Assembly: GCF_035944355.1 (NCBI RefSeq)
Contig: NZ_DASZBH010000006.1
Location: 1-64,000 of the forward strand
DNA: 64,000 nt
Source of the DNA: Frateuria_A sp035944355
Lineage (GTDB): Bacteria > Pseudomonadota > Gammaproteobacteria > Xanthomonadales > Rhodanobacteraceae
Reading direction: 5' to 3'
The notes under the pieces: generated by a model
The model's database searches: none
Seen by the model: the letters and a program-made list of their open reading frames with translations, nothing else
What the model was told of the DNA's origin: nothing
Shown here: positions 51,409-59,596 of the stretch, piece after piece
Numbering within the stretch: the first letter of the stretch is position 1
Layout: the number at the start of each line of letters is the position of its first letter
Made by a program: the position numbers and the translations under genes

Positions 51409-54096
51409 ATGAGTGACCCATCGCCCGCGCCCAACCCGCCACACGCGCTTGCGCGCCTGCAATTGCATGCCGGCTTCACTCTCGACGATGCGGCCGAGCG
51501 GGTGGACTACTACGACACGCTGGGCGTGAGCCACCTCTACGCCTCGCCGCTGTTCGCCGCGCGCCCGGGTTCCTGCCACGGCTACGACGTGATCGACTAC
51601 CACCGCATCAATCCCGAGCTCGGTGGCGAGCCGGCGCTGCGGCGGCTGGTCGCGCGCCTGCGCACGCACGGCATGGGCCTGGTGCTCGACATCGTGCCCA
51701 ACCACATGTTCGCCGGGCCCGGCAACGCCTGGTGGATGGACGTGCTGCGCCTGGGCCGCGCCAGCCGCTACGCCGGGTATTTCGACATCGACTGGCACAG
51801 TCCTGACCCGCTGGTGCGCGGCCGCGTGCTGCTGCCCATCCTCGGCAAGCCCTACGCCCAGGCGCTGCGCGATGGCGACGTGCGGCTGGTCCACGACGAG
51901 GCGGGTTTCGCGCTGCGCGTGCACGAGGCCGCGTTGCCGCTTTCGCCGGCGAGCACGCAGCCGCTGGAGCGGGCAGGGGAGCCGGCCGCCGTGCTGGCCG
52001 CGCACGACGCCAACGGCGCGGCGGGGTTCGATCGGTTGCATACGCTCATCGATGCGCAGCATTACCGGCTGGTGTTGTGGAAGCTCGCCAACGACACGAT
52101 CGACTACCGCCGGTTCTTCGACATCAACGAGCTGGCCGGCATGCGCATGGACCGTACCCGCGTGTTCGAGGACAGCCACGCGCTGGTCTTCCGGCTGTAC
52201 GCCGAGGGTCTGATCGACGGCGTGCGCATCGATCACATCGACGGCCTGGCCGACCCGCACCGCTATTGCCGCCAGCTGCGCCATCGCCTGCGCCGCCTGC
52301 AGCGCCAGCGTCCCGCCGGCGCGCCGCCGGGACCGGCCTACGTGGTGGTGGAGAAGATCCTGGCCGAGGGCGAGCGCCTGCGTGGCACCTGGCGCACGGA
52401 TGGCACCACCGGCTACGAGTTCATGGACCAGGCCGGCGCGCTGCTGCACGACGCCGCGGGCGAGGACATGCTCACGGAACTCTGGCAGGCGATGAGCGGC
52501 GAGCGGGCCGATTTCGCCGCGGTGGCGCGCACGGCGCGGCGGCAGATCCTGGTCGACAGCTTCGAGGCCGAACTCGATCGCACGGCGCGCGCCCTGCTCG
52601 ACGCGGCGCGCGCCGACCTCTCCACCCGCGACGTGAGCCTGCCGGCGATCCGCCGCGTGCTGGTGGAGCTGCTGGTGCATTTCCCGGTCTATCGCACCTA
52701 CGCCGGCGGGCTGGGCCGCGATGCGGCCGACGAGTCGGTGTTCCAGCAGGCGTACGGCCGTGCGCACCGCCACGTGCGCATCGAGGACCGCGAGCTGCTG
52801 GCCGAGGTGTCGGCGTGGCTGGGCGGGCAGTCGCCGCGCGGCCTGCCGCCCGGCCGCATGCGGCGCGCGCGCGAGCGGGCCATGACGATCTTCCAGCAGG
52901 CCACCTCGCCGATGGCCGCCAAGGCGGTGGAGGACACCGCCTGCTACCGCTATGGCCGGCTGCTGTCGCGCAACGAGGTCGGCGCCGATCCCGGCCGGCT
53001 GGCGCTGGACATCCCCGGCTTCCATGCGCTGTGCGCCGAACGCGCGCACGACTACCCGCGCAACCTGCTCGCCACCGCCACCCACGACCACAAGCGCGGC
53101 GAAGACGCGCGCGCGCGCCTGGCGGTGCTCTCGCAGGCAAGCGTGGTGGGCGCATGGGCCAGCACCGTGGCGCGTTGGCGCGAGCGCAACGCCCGCCTGC
53201 GTCCGCTCGTCGACGAGGCGCCGGCGCCGTCCCCGGCCGATGAATACATGCTCTACCAGACCCTGGTCGGCGCCTGGCCGCTGGAGCTGGCGCCGGGGCA
53301 GACCGACGGCGCGCGTGACTTCGCCGACCGGATCGCGCAGTGGCAACGCAAGGCGCTGCGCGAGGCCAAGCGCCGCTCGCGCTGGACGCAGCCGAACGAA
53401 CCCTATGAAGAAGCCTGCGAAAGCTTCCTCGCACGGCTGCTGGACCCCGCCCACGGCTTCACGGCCGAACTGCACGCCTTCGTGGGGCGCATCGCGGCCG
53501 CCGGCGCGGCCAACAGCCTGCTGCAAACCGTGCTGCGCCTGACCACGCCGGGCATACCGGACATGTACCAGGGCACCGAGTTCTGGGACTTCAGCCTGGT
53601 CGACCCGGACAACCGGCGACCGGTCGATTTTGCCATCCGACAGGCGGCGCTGAACGAGTCGGCGTCGTGGGACAGGCTGCTGCAGGACTGGCGCGACGGC
53701 CGCCTCAAGCAGCGCGTGATCCGCGAGCTGCTGCAGCTGCGTTCCCGCCACGCACCGACGTTCGCGCAGGGCGACTACCGGGCGCTTGCCGTCGCCTCGC
53801 CGGACGGCCAGGCCGGCGACCGTCTGCTGGCGTTCCAGCGCACGCTCGATGGCCACGCCATCATTGTGCTGGCCCTGCGGCACACCGCCGAAGTGCTGCT
53901 CGACGCCGCCATGCCGCGCTGGGATGCCGCCTCGTCGGCCGCCCTGCTGCCGCACGGCACGCGCGTGCGTGGCCTGAGCCCTGGCCGCTACCGCAACGTG
54001 CTTGGGGAGGGCGAGGGCGTGGTGGACACCGGGCTGGACCCGTCAAGCTGGCTCGCGCCCCTGCCGGTGGCCGTGCTCGCGCCGACGGCGTCCTGA
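51409..54096 (+). CDS. treY: malto-oligosyltrehalose synthase
   Basis: An 895-residue GH13 enzyme that converts the reducing-end alpha-1,4 bond of maltodextrin to alpha,alpha-1,1. Motifs in order: YASPLFAARPGSCHGYDVID, FDINELAGMRMDR, nucleophile D275 in GVRIDHIDGLADP, acid/base E315 in VVVEKILAEGERL, and TATHDHKRGEDARAR. It completes the TreXYZ route with glgX and treZ. It is the last gene of the cluster; malQ ends 145 bp upstream. Confidence 0.96.
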   Translation: MSDPSPAPNPPHALARLQLHAGFTLDDAAERVDYYDTLGVSHLYASPLFAARPGSCHGYDVIDYHRINPELGGEPALRRLVARLRTHGMGLVLDIVPNHMFAGPGNAWWMDVLRLGRASRYAGYFDIDWHSPDPLVRGRVLLPILGKPYAQALRDGDVRLVHDEAGFALRVHEAALPLSPASTQPLERAGEPAAVLAAHDANGAAGFDRLHTLIDAQHYRLVLWKLANDTIDYRRFFDINELAGMRMDRTRVFEDSHALVFRLYAEGLIDGVRIDHIDGLADPHRYCRQLRHRLRRLQRQRPAGAPPGPAYVVVEKILAEGERLRGTWRTDGTTGYEFMDQAGALLHDAAGEDMLTELWQAMSGERADFAAVARTARRQILVDSFEAELDRTARALLDAARADLSTRDVSLPAIRRVLVELLVHFPVYRTYAGGLGRDAADESVFQQAYGRAHRHVRIEDRELLAEVSAWLGGQSPRGLPPGRMRRARERAMTIFQQATSPMAAKAVEDTACYRYGRLLSRNEVGADPGRLALDIPGFHALCAERAHDYPRNLLATATHDHKRGEDARARLAVLSQASVVGAWASTVARWRERNARLRPLVDEAPAPSPADEYMLYQTLVGAWPLELAPGQTDGARDFADRIAQWQRKALREAKRRSRWTQPNEPYEEACESFLARLLDPAHGFTAELHAFVGRIAAAGAANSLLQTVLRLTTPGIPDMYQGTEFWDFSLVDPDNRRPVDFAIRQAALNESASWDRLLQDWRDGRLKQRVIRELLQLRSRHAPTFAQGDYRALAVASPDGQAGDRLLAFQRTLDGHAIIVLALRHTAEVLLDAAMPRWDAASSAALLPHGTRVRGLSPGRYRNVLGEGEGVVDTGLDPSSWLAPLPVAVLAPTAS

Positions 54097-54148
54097 GCCG
54101 TGGCCGGCGGAGCTCGCCGGGCGTGCCTGTTCGGCGACGCACGAGCGA

Positions 54149-54177
54149 GCAGCGGCGGCCAGATCGGCCGCCGCTGC
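54149..54177. terminator. strong hairpin after the glucan/trehalose cluster
   Basis: A perfect 12-bp stem GCAGCGGCGGCC / GGCCGCCGCTGC with a five-base loop lies 52 bases after the treY stop. There is no T run on either side, so it may stop transcription only with help or may protect the 3' end. It separates treY from the convergent small gene. Confidence 0.55.
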
Positions 54178-54204
54178 GTCAAACCAGGGAAGGGCGCTCG
54201 CGCC

Positions 54205-54471
54205 TCAGATCAGCCAGCAGGTAGCCGGCTGCTTGGTCGAGATATAGGGGAAATCGTCTTCCACCTCGGGCACCGGCACACGCGGCGCACGACGGTCGTC
54301 CACCGGCCATTCGATGTCGCGGTGCCGACGCTGGGTCGGCGGGTTATGGTCGGACGGCCAGCGGGGCGTTTGCTCGGGACCCACCGCCGGGCCGTTGATC
54401 GTCCAGTCGCGGTCACGGATGAAGCCAGGGTGGTGGCGGATGACGGAAGAGTTGCGGGCGTTCATGGGCAT
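54205..54471 (-). CDS. hypothetical 88-residue protein
   Basis: This product matches no family I recognise. It is rich in proline, arginine and histidine, has no membrane segment or signal peptide, and ends in CWLI. Composition is plausible for a soluble protein (DWTINGPAVG, EDDFPYISTKQPATCWLI). Two starts are possible (54471 and 54465), neither with a clear ribosome binding site. It lies alone between treY and the dapB-like gene. It may be a genuine lineage-specific gene or a chance frame. Confidence 0.4.
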   Translation of the reverse strand: MPMNARNSSVIRHHPGFIRDRDWTINGPAVGPEQTPRWPSDHNPPTQRRHRDIEWPVDDRRAPRVPVPEVEDDFPYISTKQPATCWLI

Positions 54472-54585
54472 GGCGAAAGGCGTTCTAAAACAACTGGATG
54501 AAGTATCTTTTTCCAGCCGTCTACGGAGCGCGAAGGAGTCGCTGCCTCGCGTTTAACGAGGCTGGCCCTCCCGCCCCCGTGCCCG

Positions 54586-55386
54586 TCAAAGATCCAGTAC
54601 GCGGTCCAGCCCGCGGTGCAGCCCGACCAGCGAGGACACCTTGCGCACCGCCAACAGCGCGCCATCGACGTACGGCCGCGCGCTGCCGCCCGCATCGTGG
54701 CGCAGCGTCAGCTTCTGGTCCGGCATGCCGAAGATCACCTCCGCGCCGATCACGAAACCGGGCAGCCGCAGAGAGTGCACCTGTGTACCAGCGAGCGTCG
54801 CGCCGCGTGCCTCGCGCGGTCCGGCGGTCTGCTCCAGCGGCACCGTCGGCTGCGGCGCGCGCACCGCAGCCAGGCGGCTGGCCAATTCCCGCGCGGTACC
54901 GCTGGGCGCGTCGCGCTTGCCGTCGTGCGCGTAGTCGATGATCTCCCACTGCGGGATGTACCTGGCCGCCATCTCGGCGAACTTCTGCAGCAGCACCACC
55001 GTCAGCGCGAAGTTGCCACAGGCGAGCACGCCCAGGCCTTTCGCCCGCGCGACCGCGTCGATCTGCGCGTAGTCCTCGTCCGAGAGCCCGGACGAGCCGA
55101 CCACCACGTGCACGCCGCGATCGAGCGCGGCGAGCACGTTCGCCTTGGCGCTCGCCACGCCGGTGTATTCGACGAACACCTCGCAGGGCCGTTCCAGCGC
55201 CTGTTGCGCCGTGGCGAACACCGGACAGGCGGGCAGGTTGCCGCCCAGCGCCGCGCTCAGGTCCTGCCCTGCATAGCTGCGCGACACCGCAGCCACGAGG
55301 CCGAGGTCGGGCGCCTGCGCGATGGCGCGCGCCAGTTCGGAACCGGCCCAGCCGGTGGCTCCAGCCAGGCATACGCCCAAGGTCAT
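54586..55386 (-). CDS. dapB: 4-hydroxy-tetrahydrodipicolinate reductase-like protein
   Basis: A 266-residue DapB-family reductase. The nucleotide-binding loop reads LAGATGWAGSELARA rather than the usual GAxGRMG. The catalytic region is well kept: H154 and K157 in DYAHDGKRDAPSGTA, the dipicolinate-binding element of lysine/diaminopimelate synthesis. FALTVVLLQKFAE precedes it. ATG 55386 starts the fold. There are no other lysine-pathway genes nearby, so it may be a paralogue with another substrate; dapB itself usually lies near carA in this order. Confidence 0.8.
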   Translation of the reverse strand: MTLGVCLAGATGWAGSELARAIAQAPDLGLVAAVSRSYAGQDLSAALGGNLPACPVFATAQQALERPCEVFVEYTGVASAKANVLAALDRGVHVVVGSSGLSDEDYAQIDAVARAKGLGVLACGNFALTVVLLQKFAEMAARYIPQWEIIDYAHDGKRDAPSGTARELASRLAAVRAPQPTVPLEQTAGPREARGATLAGTQVHSLRLPGFVIGAEVIFGMPDQKLTLRHDAGGSARPYVDGALLAVRKVSSLVGLHRGLDRVLDL

Positions 55387-55613
55387 CGTCCTCTCCAGGC
55401 AAGGGTGGTCCGGCCGACTCTGAGCCGATCGCGGATCGGCGGCAAGATCCGCCGTTTCACGGTGACCCTGCGATTGCTCGCGCAAGATCCCGAGTCGGCC
55501 CGGCCGTCGAGGCCTTTGCGCGGCGGTGCATGACAGCGCCGTTGCGCCCGCAGGCGCAGGGAAGTATACCGGCGCAAACGACTCTGCCGAGCCGCTTCCG
55601 CCTACCCTAGGCC

Positions 55614-56642
55614 ATGCCTTTTCCTGCCGCCAGAGCTGCCGACATGGACCATTCGATCATCTCCCTGGTACGCGAAAAGCGGTATCCGATGATCGTCAGG
55701 TACGGGGCCGGGCTGCTTTTCGTCGCGGTGGCATTCGTGATCGTGCTGACGTGGGAAGGCCAGTTGCAGCGCTATCCGTTTCCCATCTTCATCCCGGCCA
55801 TCTTCTTCGCTGCGCTCCTGTTCGAGCGCGGTTCGGGCGTGCTGGCGACGTTCGCATCGGCGGCACTGGCGACCTATTTCTTCCTTCAGCCCGTCCACAG
55901 CTTCGCCATGGCCGAAACCGACACGGTGAGCGTCGCGGCGTTCCTGCTGGTTGGAATCGTGATCTCGACGGTAACGGACCGGCTGCGGCGAACGGTCGAA
56001 GGCCTGCGCCGGTCCGAGGCGGAAAAGAGCCTGATGCTGGAAGAGGCCGGCCATCGCGTACGCAACGACCTGATGATGGTGTCCTCGGTGCTCTCCCTGC
56101 AGGCCCGCGGGCAGGCGGATCCAGCCGTTCGCGCCGCGCTGGAATCGGCGGTGGCGCGCGTGTCGGTGATCGCCAACGCACAGGACCGCATACGCGCATC
56201 AGGCAACGGCCAGGGCATGGTCAACCTGTCCGAATACCTGCAATCCCTGTGTGGCCAACTTGGCGACATGCTCAGGGACATCCGGCCCATCGCGATCCGC
56301 GTGCACGCACCCGCGGTCACGGTGCAACCGTCCCATGCGGTGCACATCGGGCTGATGGTGAATGAGCTGGTGACCAACGCCTTCAAGTACGCATTTCCCG
56401 CCGGGCAGGGCGGCACGGTGCTGGTCGATGTCGAGCGCCATTCCGGCAGTCTGGACATCACCGTCCGCGACGACGGCGTCGGCTGCCCGGACCTTTCCGA
56501 AGGCGGCACCGGCTCGCGCCTGGTACGGCTACTGGCAGCGAACCTGGGCGGCACCATCGAACGCATCGTGGTGGACCGCGGGTGCTGCATGCATGTGGCG
56601 ATACCGATCGAGGCGGAGCGGGCTGGCGCGGTGCAGACGTGA
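55614..56642 (+). CDS. membrane histidine kinase, DUF4118 sensor with HisKA_2/HATPase
   Basis: A 342-residue kinase. Residues about 25-125 form four membrane segments of the KdpD-like DUF4118 type (PIFIPAIFFAALLFERGSG...ATYFFLQPV). The kinase core is the HisKA_2/HWE-like type with phospho-acceptor H147 in EEAGHRVRNDLMMVSSVLSLQ. The ATPase N-box is NELVTNAFKYAF, followed by RDDGVGCPD. An internal ATG at 55644 is a possible start. There is no adjacent response regulator, so it is an orphan. Its stop codon touches the dif site. Confidence 0.88.
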   Translation: MPFPAARAADMDHSIISLVREKRYPMIVRYGAGLLFVAVAFVIVLTWEGQLQRYPFPIFIPAIFFAALLFERGSGVLATFASAALATYFFLQPVHSFAMAETDTVSVAAFLLVGIVISTVTDRLRRTVEGLRRSEAEKSLMLEEAGHRVRNDLMMVSSVLSLQARGQADPAVRAALESAVARVSVIANAQDRIRASGNGQGMVNLSEYLQSLCGQLGDMLRDIRPIAIRVHAPAVTVQPSHAVHIGLMVNELVTNAFKYAFPAGQGGTVLVDVERHSGSLDITVRDDGVGCPDLSEGGTGSRLVRLLAANLGGTIERIVVDRGCCMHVAIPIEAERAGAVQT

Positions 56643-56669
56643 TTTTACATAATAGACATTATGCGCAAT
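56642..56669. other. dif: XerCD recombination site dif (probable chromosome-dimer resolution site)
   Basis: A 28-bp site on the plus strand: XerD-type half ATTTTACATAA (56642-56652), centre TAGACA (56653-56658) and XerC-type half TTATGCGCAAT (56659-56669). Compared with E. coli dif read in the same direction, 24 of 28 positions agree, with differences in one base of the XerD half, one of the centre and the last two bases. GGGCAGGG octamers reverse strand across this point (see findings), as KOPS do at dif. It lies directly at the stop codon of the histidine kinase. Confidence 0.88.
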
Positions 56670-56948
56670 CTTGGGTGGCTGTTGCGCAGGCCGCCGCTTT
56701 TGTCGGCGTCCCCTTAACCGTGTCACCTGACTACTTAACCACGTCAGTCCACGTAACCGCGTCACCTTACGAGAACCTACCGGAGCTTTCTTGCGCCGAT
56801 CACGGTTAGCGGCCGGTCCAGATGGTGCCCGCTGTGAGGAGCTCGCTTCTGGGGAATTCGTGGACGAGCATCCGCCAGCGCTTTTCTAGCAAAGCGATTT
56901 GGCCAGCTTGCCGAGCGATATCATGGGCCCGCTATCGGCCTGGGGCAC
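56670..56948. other. gene-free segment beside dif
   Basis: These 279 bases are less GC-rich than the neighbours and hold no recognisable gene. The part at 56713-56773 carries three short imperfect direct repeats (listed separately). The region resembles debris of insertion and excision events next to a recombination site. Confidence 0.5.
56713..56773. repeat. three imperfect direct repeats TAACC(A/G)YGTCA
   Basis: On the plus strand, TAACCGTGTCA, TAACCACGTCA and TAACCGCGTCA occur in a row with 18-21 bp periods. Such arrays are found at the ends of some IS21-like elements, where the transposase binds. No transposase gene adjoins, so this would be a remnant. Confidence 0.5.
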
Positions 56949-59150
56949 CTAGGTGGTTTCCGACACCAACACTGCATAGTGATCTGGGTCCGCGCGCTCC
57001 AATGCTTGCATAACGCGCCTCACCATACCCCGCGACATCGCAGGGAAATCAGAAAACTCCAGCAGGCGGAGCGTTGATGCGCTATGCGACCCTTCATCCA
57101 CATACCTTCCTACCGCGCCACGCTCCACTTCATCGTCGAATAAAACGTCGAGCTTGGTCAGGTAGCCCTTCGGTGTGGGCCGCCGAAAGCCGAGATACAT
57201 CTCCAAGAACCGCCTGAGCAAGTTCGGACAGTTCAGATAAGCGTCAACCTCCTGGCTGGTGCTCGTCTGGAACTGGCGCAGGCAATAGAAGACGTGGTGG
57301 TAGTCGGAGCGGAACTTCGCCAAGTGTCCTGGAAGCTCTATCAGCTGGCTGGCGCCGTCAGGCTCTCGGTGGACGAGGTACGCAGCGTGCTCCTTCTTGA
57401 ACTTCCCACGATCACTCCAGTCCTGCTTTATCGTGTTGAAGAACTCCGAGTTGTGCGTTGAAATGAAGAGTTGCCGACATACCTTCAGGCTCGTGATAAG
57501 GAGGTAGGCCACGTCGTAGATGTGGTTGGCGTCCAGGCTACAGATCGGGTCATCCACGAAAACGACCAGATCCTCAAGCCGCTGACCGTTCTGTCCCAAG
57601 CTGACCAGAAAGTACGCCAGCGAGATCGCCGTCCGCTCACCGTCGCTCATATTGGTGGCCGGCTGACCTTCGCGAATGAACTGGATCCGATTGTCGTGAG
57701 CCTGCTCGACGGATATGCGCGGCCCAAGCAATCGCTTCAATAGCCCACTGATCTGGCTTGCGGCCACCGAGCTACGCTGTAGCTCGGCATTCGCCGTAGT
57801 TGCTTGCCCTGCGATCTTCTGCCCAACAGTCTTGATACGCCCCAGCTCCGCTTCAACCTGGCTCAGGAACGCGATCGCTTCTGCCGCTCCGGGGTCGAGC
57901 ACAAAACGGGCCGCGAAGTGCTCCTTGACTTTCTCGGCTGCAGCCCGGCGTCTGGCGGAAAGTTCGTCACATGCGCGGTTGTGGTCGTCCCTTGCCTGGT
58001 GAAGCTCCGCAAGGATAGCCGTCAACTCGGGAGCTCGATCTCCAACCAACTCCACAGTGAATGCCGTCTCCATGGCGGCAAGCTTTTCCCTCAATAGGCG
58101 GGCCCAACTGGTACGAATCTGGGTTTCTCGAGCTTCCCAAGTTGCGAGCCGACTCAGTGCCGCTTGGACTTTGGCCCGAACATCAGGAACCCACTCTTTC
58201 TCATGCGGAAAGGTGTGCGCCTGCCTAGGCTGTTCCAGCCGCCCGATTGCCGCTGTGACGGCAGCGTGCTGTCGGCGATATTCATCGGAGAAGTGGTTCG
58301 CGTAGGCTTCAAGTGCTTGCGCTGCATCGTTTCCACAAAAGGCACAGGTCGTACTGTGCTCATGAAATTGCAGACCGGTGCGTACCCAATCGCTGAGCGC
58401 AGGATCGTCAGCCAAGCGCTTGATCGTGTTCTGCCTAGGCGTCTCCCTTAACAACCCAGCGACATCATCTCCCCCAGGCGGAAGCGGAGGCATCACCACT
58501 GGCAGGTTACTAATGGGAGCGAACTCATTCTGGTCTCTCGCTTGGTTGACCATTGCTTCTAGGGTGGCAGCGTCTAGAAGATGGTCAGCCGGCGCGGTCA
58601 GCCGTTGCTGGATACCTTTCAGATTGGGTGCCCTAAAGTCGCGGACACCCAGCATCGTTCCGCAATCCCTAGCTAGGTCAGTGGCCGCTTTATCTCTGGC
58701 GGCGCTGGTCTCACTCTGCCTCGTCTGGACCGAGCGATACATTGCCGCCACGCGTTCCCGCCTCCGGGACAAAGAGGCAATGCGGTTACTCAGCCGGATG
58801 TTGTCTTCGCCCACGATGAACAAGGCAGGCGCTTGCGTGTAATCGGCCTGCTGCAGGTTTGCATCGATAAAGTCCCGATTGAAGATGCGCACGGGGATCC
58901 GTCCCCGATCCTGCTCTTTCCGGCTATCCAGCACTCCCTGCCCCACGCTGATACGCACATGTGCGCCGGCCGGCAGCCGACTTACGGCCGGACCGTTCAA
59001 TAGCCCGAAGACACGGGACAGGGTTGTCTTGCCAGAAGCGTTCCAACCATAGATCAGGTTGTAGCGTGCGAAATCTGGCGCTGCGCTCGTCCGTCCGTCG
59101 TAGCCGTCCCACACGGCCGCCTGTGAAATGGATTCAATTCGCCGAAGCAT
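56949..59150 (-). CDS. RloC-like AAA_13 ATPase, candidate anticodon nuclease with zinc hook
   Basis: A 733-residue ABC/SMC-like protein of the AAA_13 group that includes PrrC and RloC. Walker A is GWNASGKTT (K41). A long coiled coil is interrupted by TTCAFCGND, a CxxC zinc hook at 269/272 as in RloC. The signature is MSDGERTAISLAYF, Walker B LVVFVDDPICSLD, and the switch histidine FISTHNSEFF. The C-terminal domain has R646-x3-E650 (RRFLE) and H689 (EGSHS), matching the R/E/H triad pattern of PrrC/RloC anticodon nucleases. ATG 59150 follows an AGGGGGG. It probably cleaves tRNA on phage or DNA stress, but nuclease activity is inferred. Confidence 0.82.
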   Translation of the reverse strand: MLRRIESISQAAVWDGYDGRTSAAPDFARYNLIYGWNASGKTTLSRVFGLLNGPAVSRLPAGAHVRISVGQGVLDSRKEQDRGRIPVRIFNRDFIDANLQQADYTQAPALFIVGEDNIRLSNRIASLSRRRERVAAMYRSVQTRQSETSAARDKAATDLARDCGTMLGVRDFRAPNLKGIQQRLTAPADHLLDAATLEAMVNQARDQNEFAPISNLPVVMPPLPPGGDDVAGLLRETPRQNTIKRLADDPALSDWVRTGLQFHEHSTTCAFCGNDAAQALEAYANHFSDEYRRQHAAVTAAIGRLEQPRQAHTFPHEKEWVPDVRAKVQAALSRLATWEARETQIRTSWARLLREKLAAMETAFTVELVGDRAPELTAILAELHQARDDHNRACDELSARRRAAAEKVKEHFAARFVLDPGAAEAIAFLSQVEAELGRIKTVGQKIAGQATTANAELQRSSVAASQISGLLKRLLGPRISVEQAHDNRIQFIREGQPATNMSDGERTAISLAYFLVSLGQNGQRLEDLVVFVDDPICSLDANHIYDVAYLLITSLKVCRQLFISTHNSEFFNTIKQDWSDRGKFKKEHAAYLVHREPDGASQLIELPGHLAKFRSDYHHVFYCLRQFQTSTSQEVDAYLNCPNLLRRFLEMYLGFRRPTPKGYLTKLDVLFDDEVERGAVGRYVDEGSHSASTLRLLEFSDFPAMSRGMVRRVMQALERADPDHYAVLVSETT

Positions 59151-59596
59151 ACCCCCCCTAAACCCATGGCTCATTATGAGCGCCTAGCAAAGCAATCTGT
59201 CCTACGCATCTGAACTTCCGCTTTGGGTCGAGAGCGGACATGCACCCCTACCCCCGATAACTTGCCCTAATCGCCCTGCCCGGCGTGCGGTTCGAAAGCG
59301 GGCGTTGCTCGCGCCACGCTGTTGGCGACGCCGGCAAACGACGCGCGCGGCGCGTATCACCGATGGCATAGCTACCTGGCGGCCCGATCCACCTTTCGCT
59401 TCAGATCGGCATCATGCGGTAACGACGAAGCTGCGCGCCTTGCCTAGGCCATCTGCCATAACGCGCACAGGCACATCTATGCGCCGATCGTCTAGATACC
59501 CGACTGGCCAAGTCTCGACCGGTGGTCGCTGCTGCCGTTTTTAATCGCCGCGATCCTGCTGCTCCAGCTCCATGATTCTTTCGCTGGCGGGACGTC
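59151..59596. other. gene-free segment with a hairpin repeat and a possible gene remnant
   Basis: 446 bases between the RloC-like gene and the membrane GAF protein. They contain the hairpin repeat at 59214-59241 and, on the minus strand, a 42-codon open stretch ending at 59412 that reads like the C-terminus of a lost gene (YLDDRRIDVPVRVMADGLG). Nothing intact is seen. Confidence 0.45.
59214..59241. repeat. TCCGCT...AGCGGA extragenic hairpin repeat
   Basis: ACTTCCGCTTTGGGTCG followed by AGAGCGGACAT forms a six-base stem (TCCGCT / AGCGGA) around the loop TTGGGTCGAG. This wording (TCCGCTTTGGGTCG...AGCGGACAT) recurs as an intergenic repeat in many gammaproteobacteria, from memory. Only one copy was noticed in the window. 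Confidence 0.5.
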
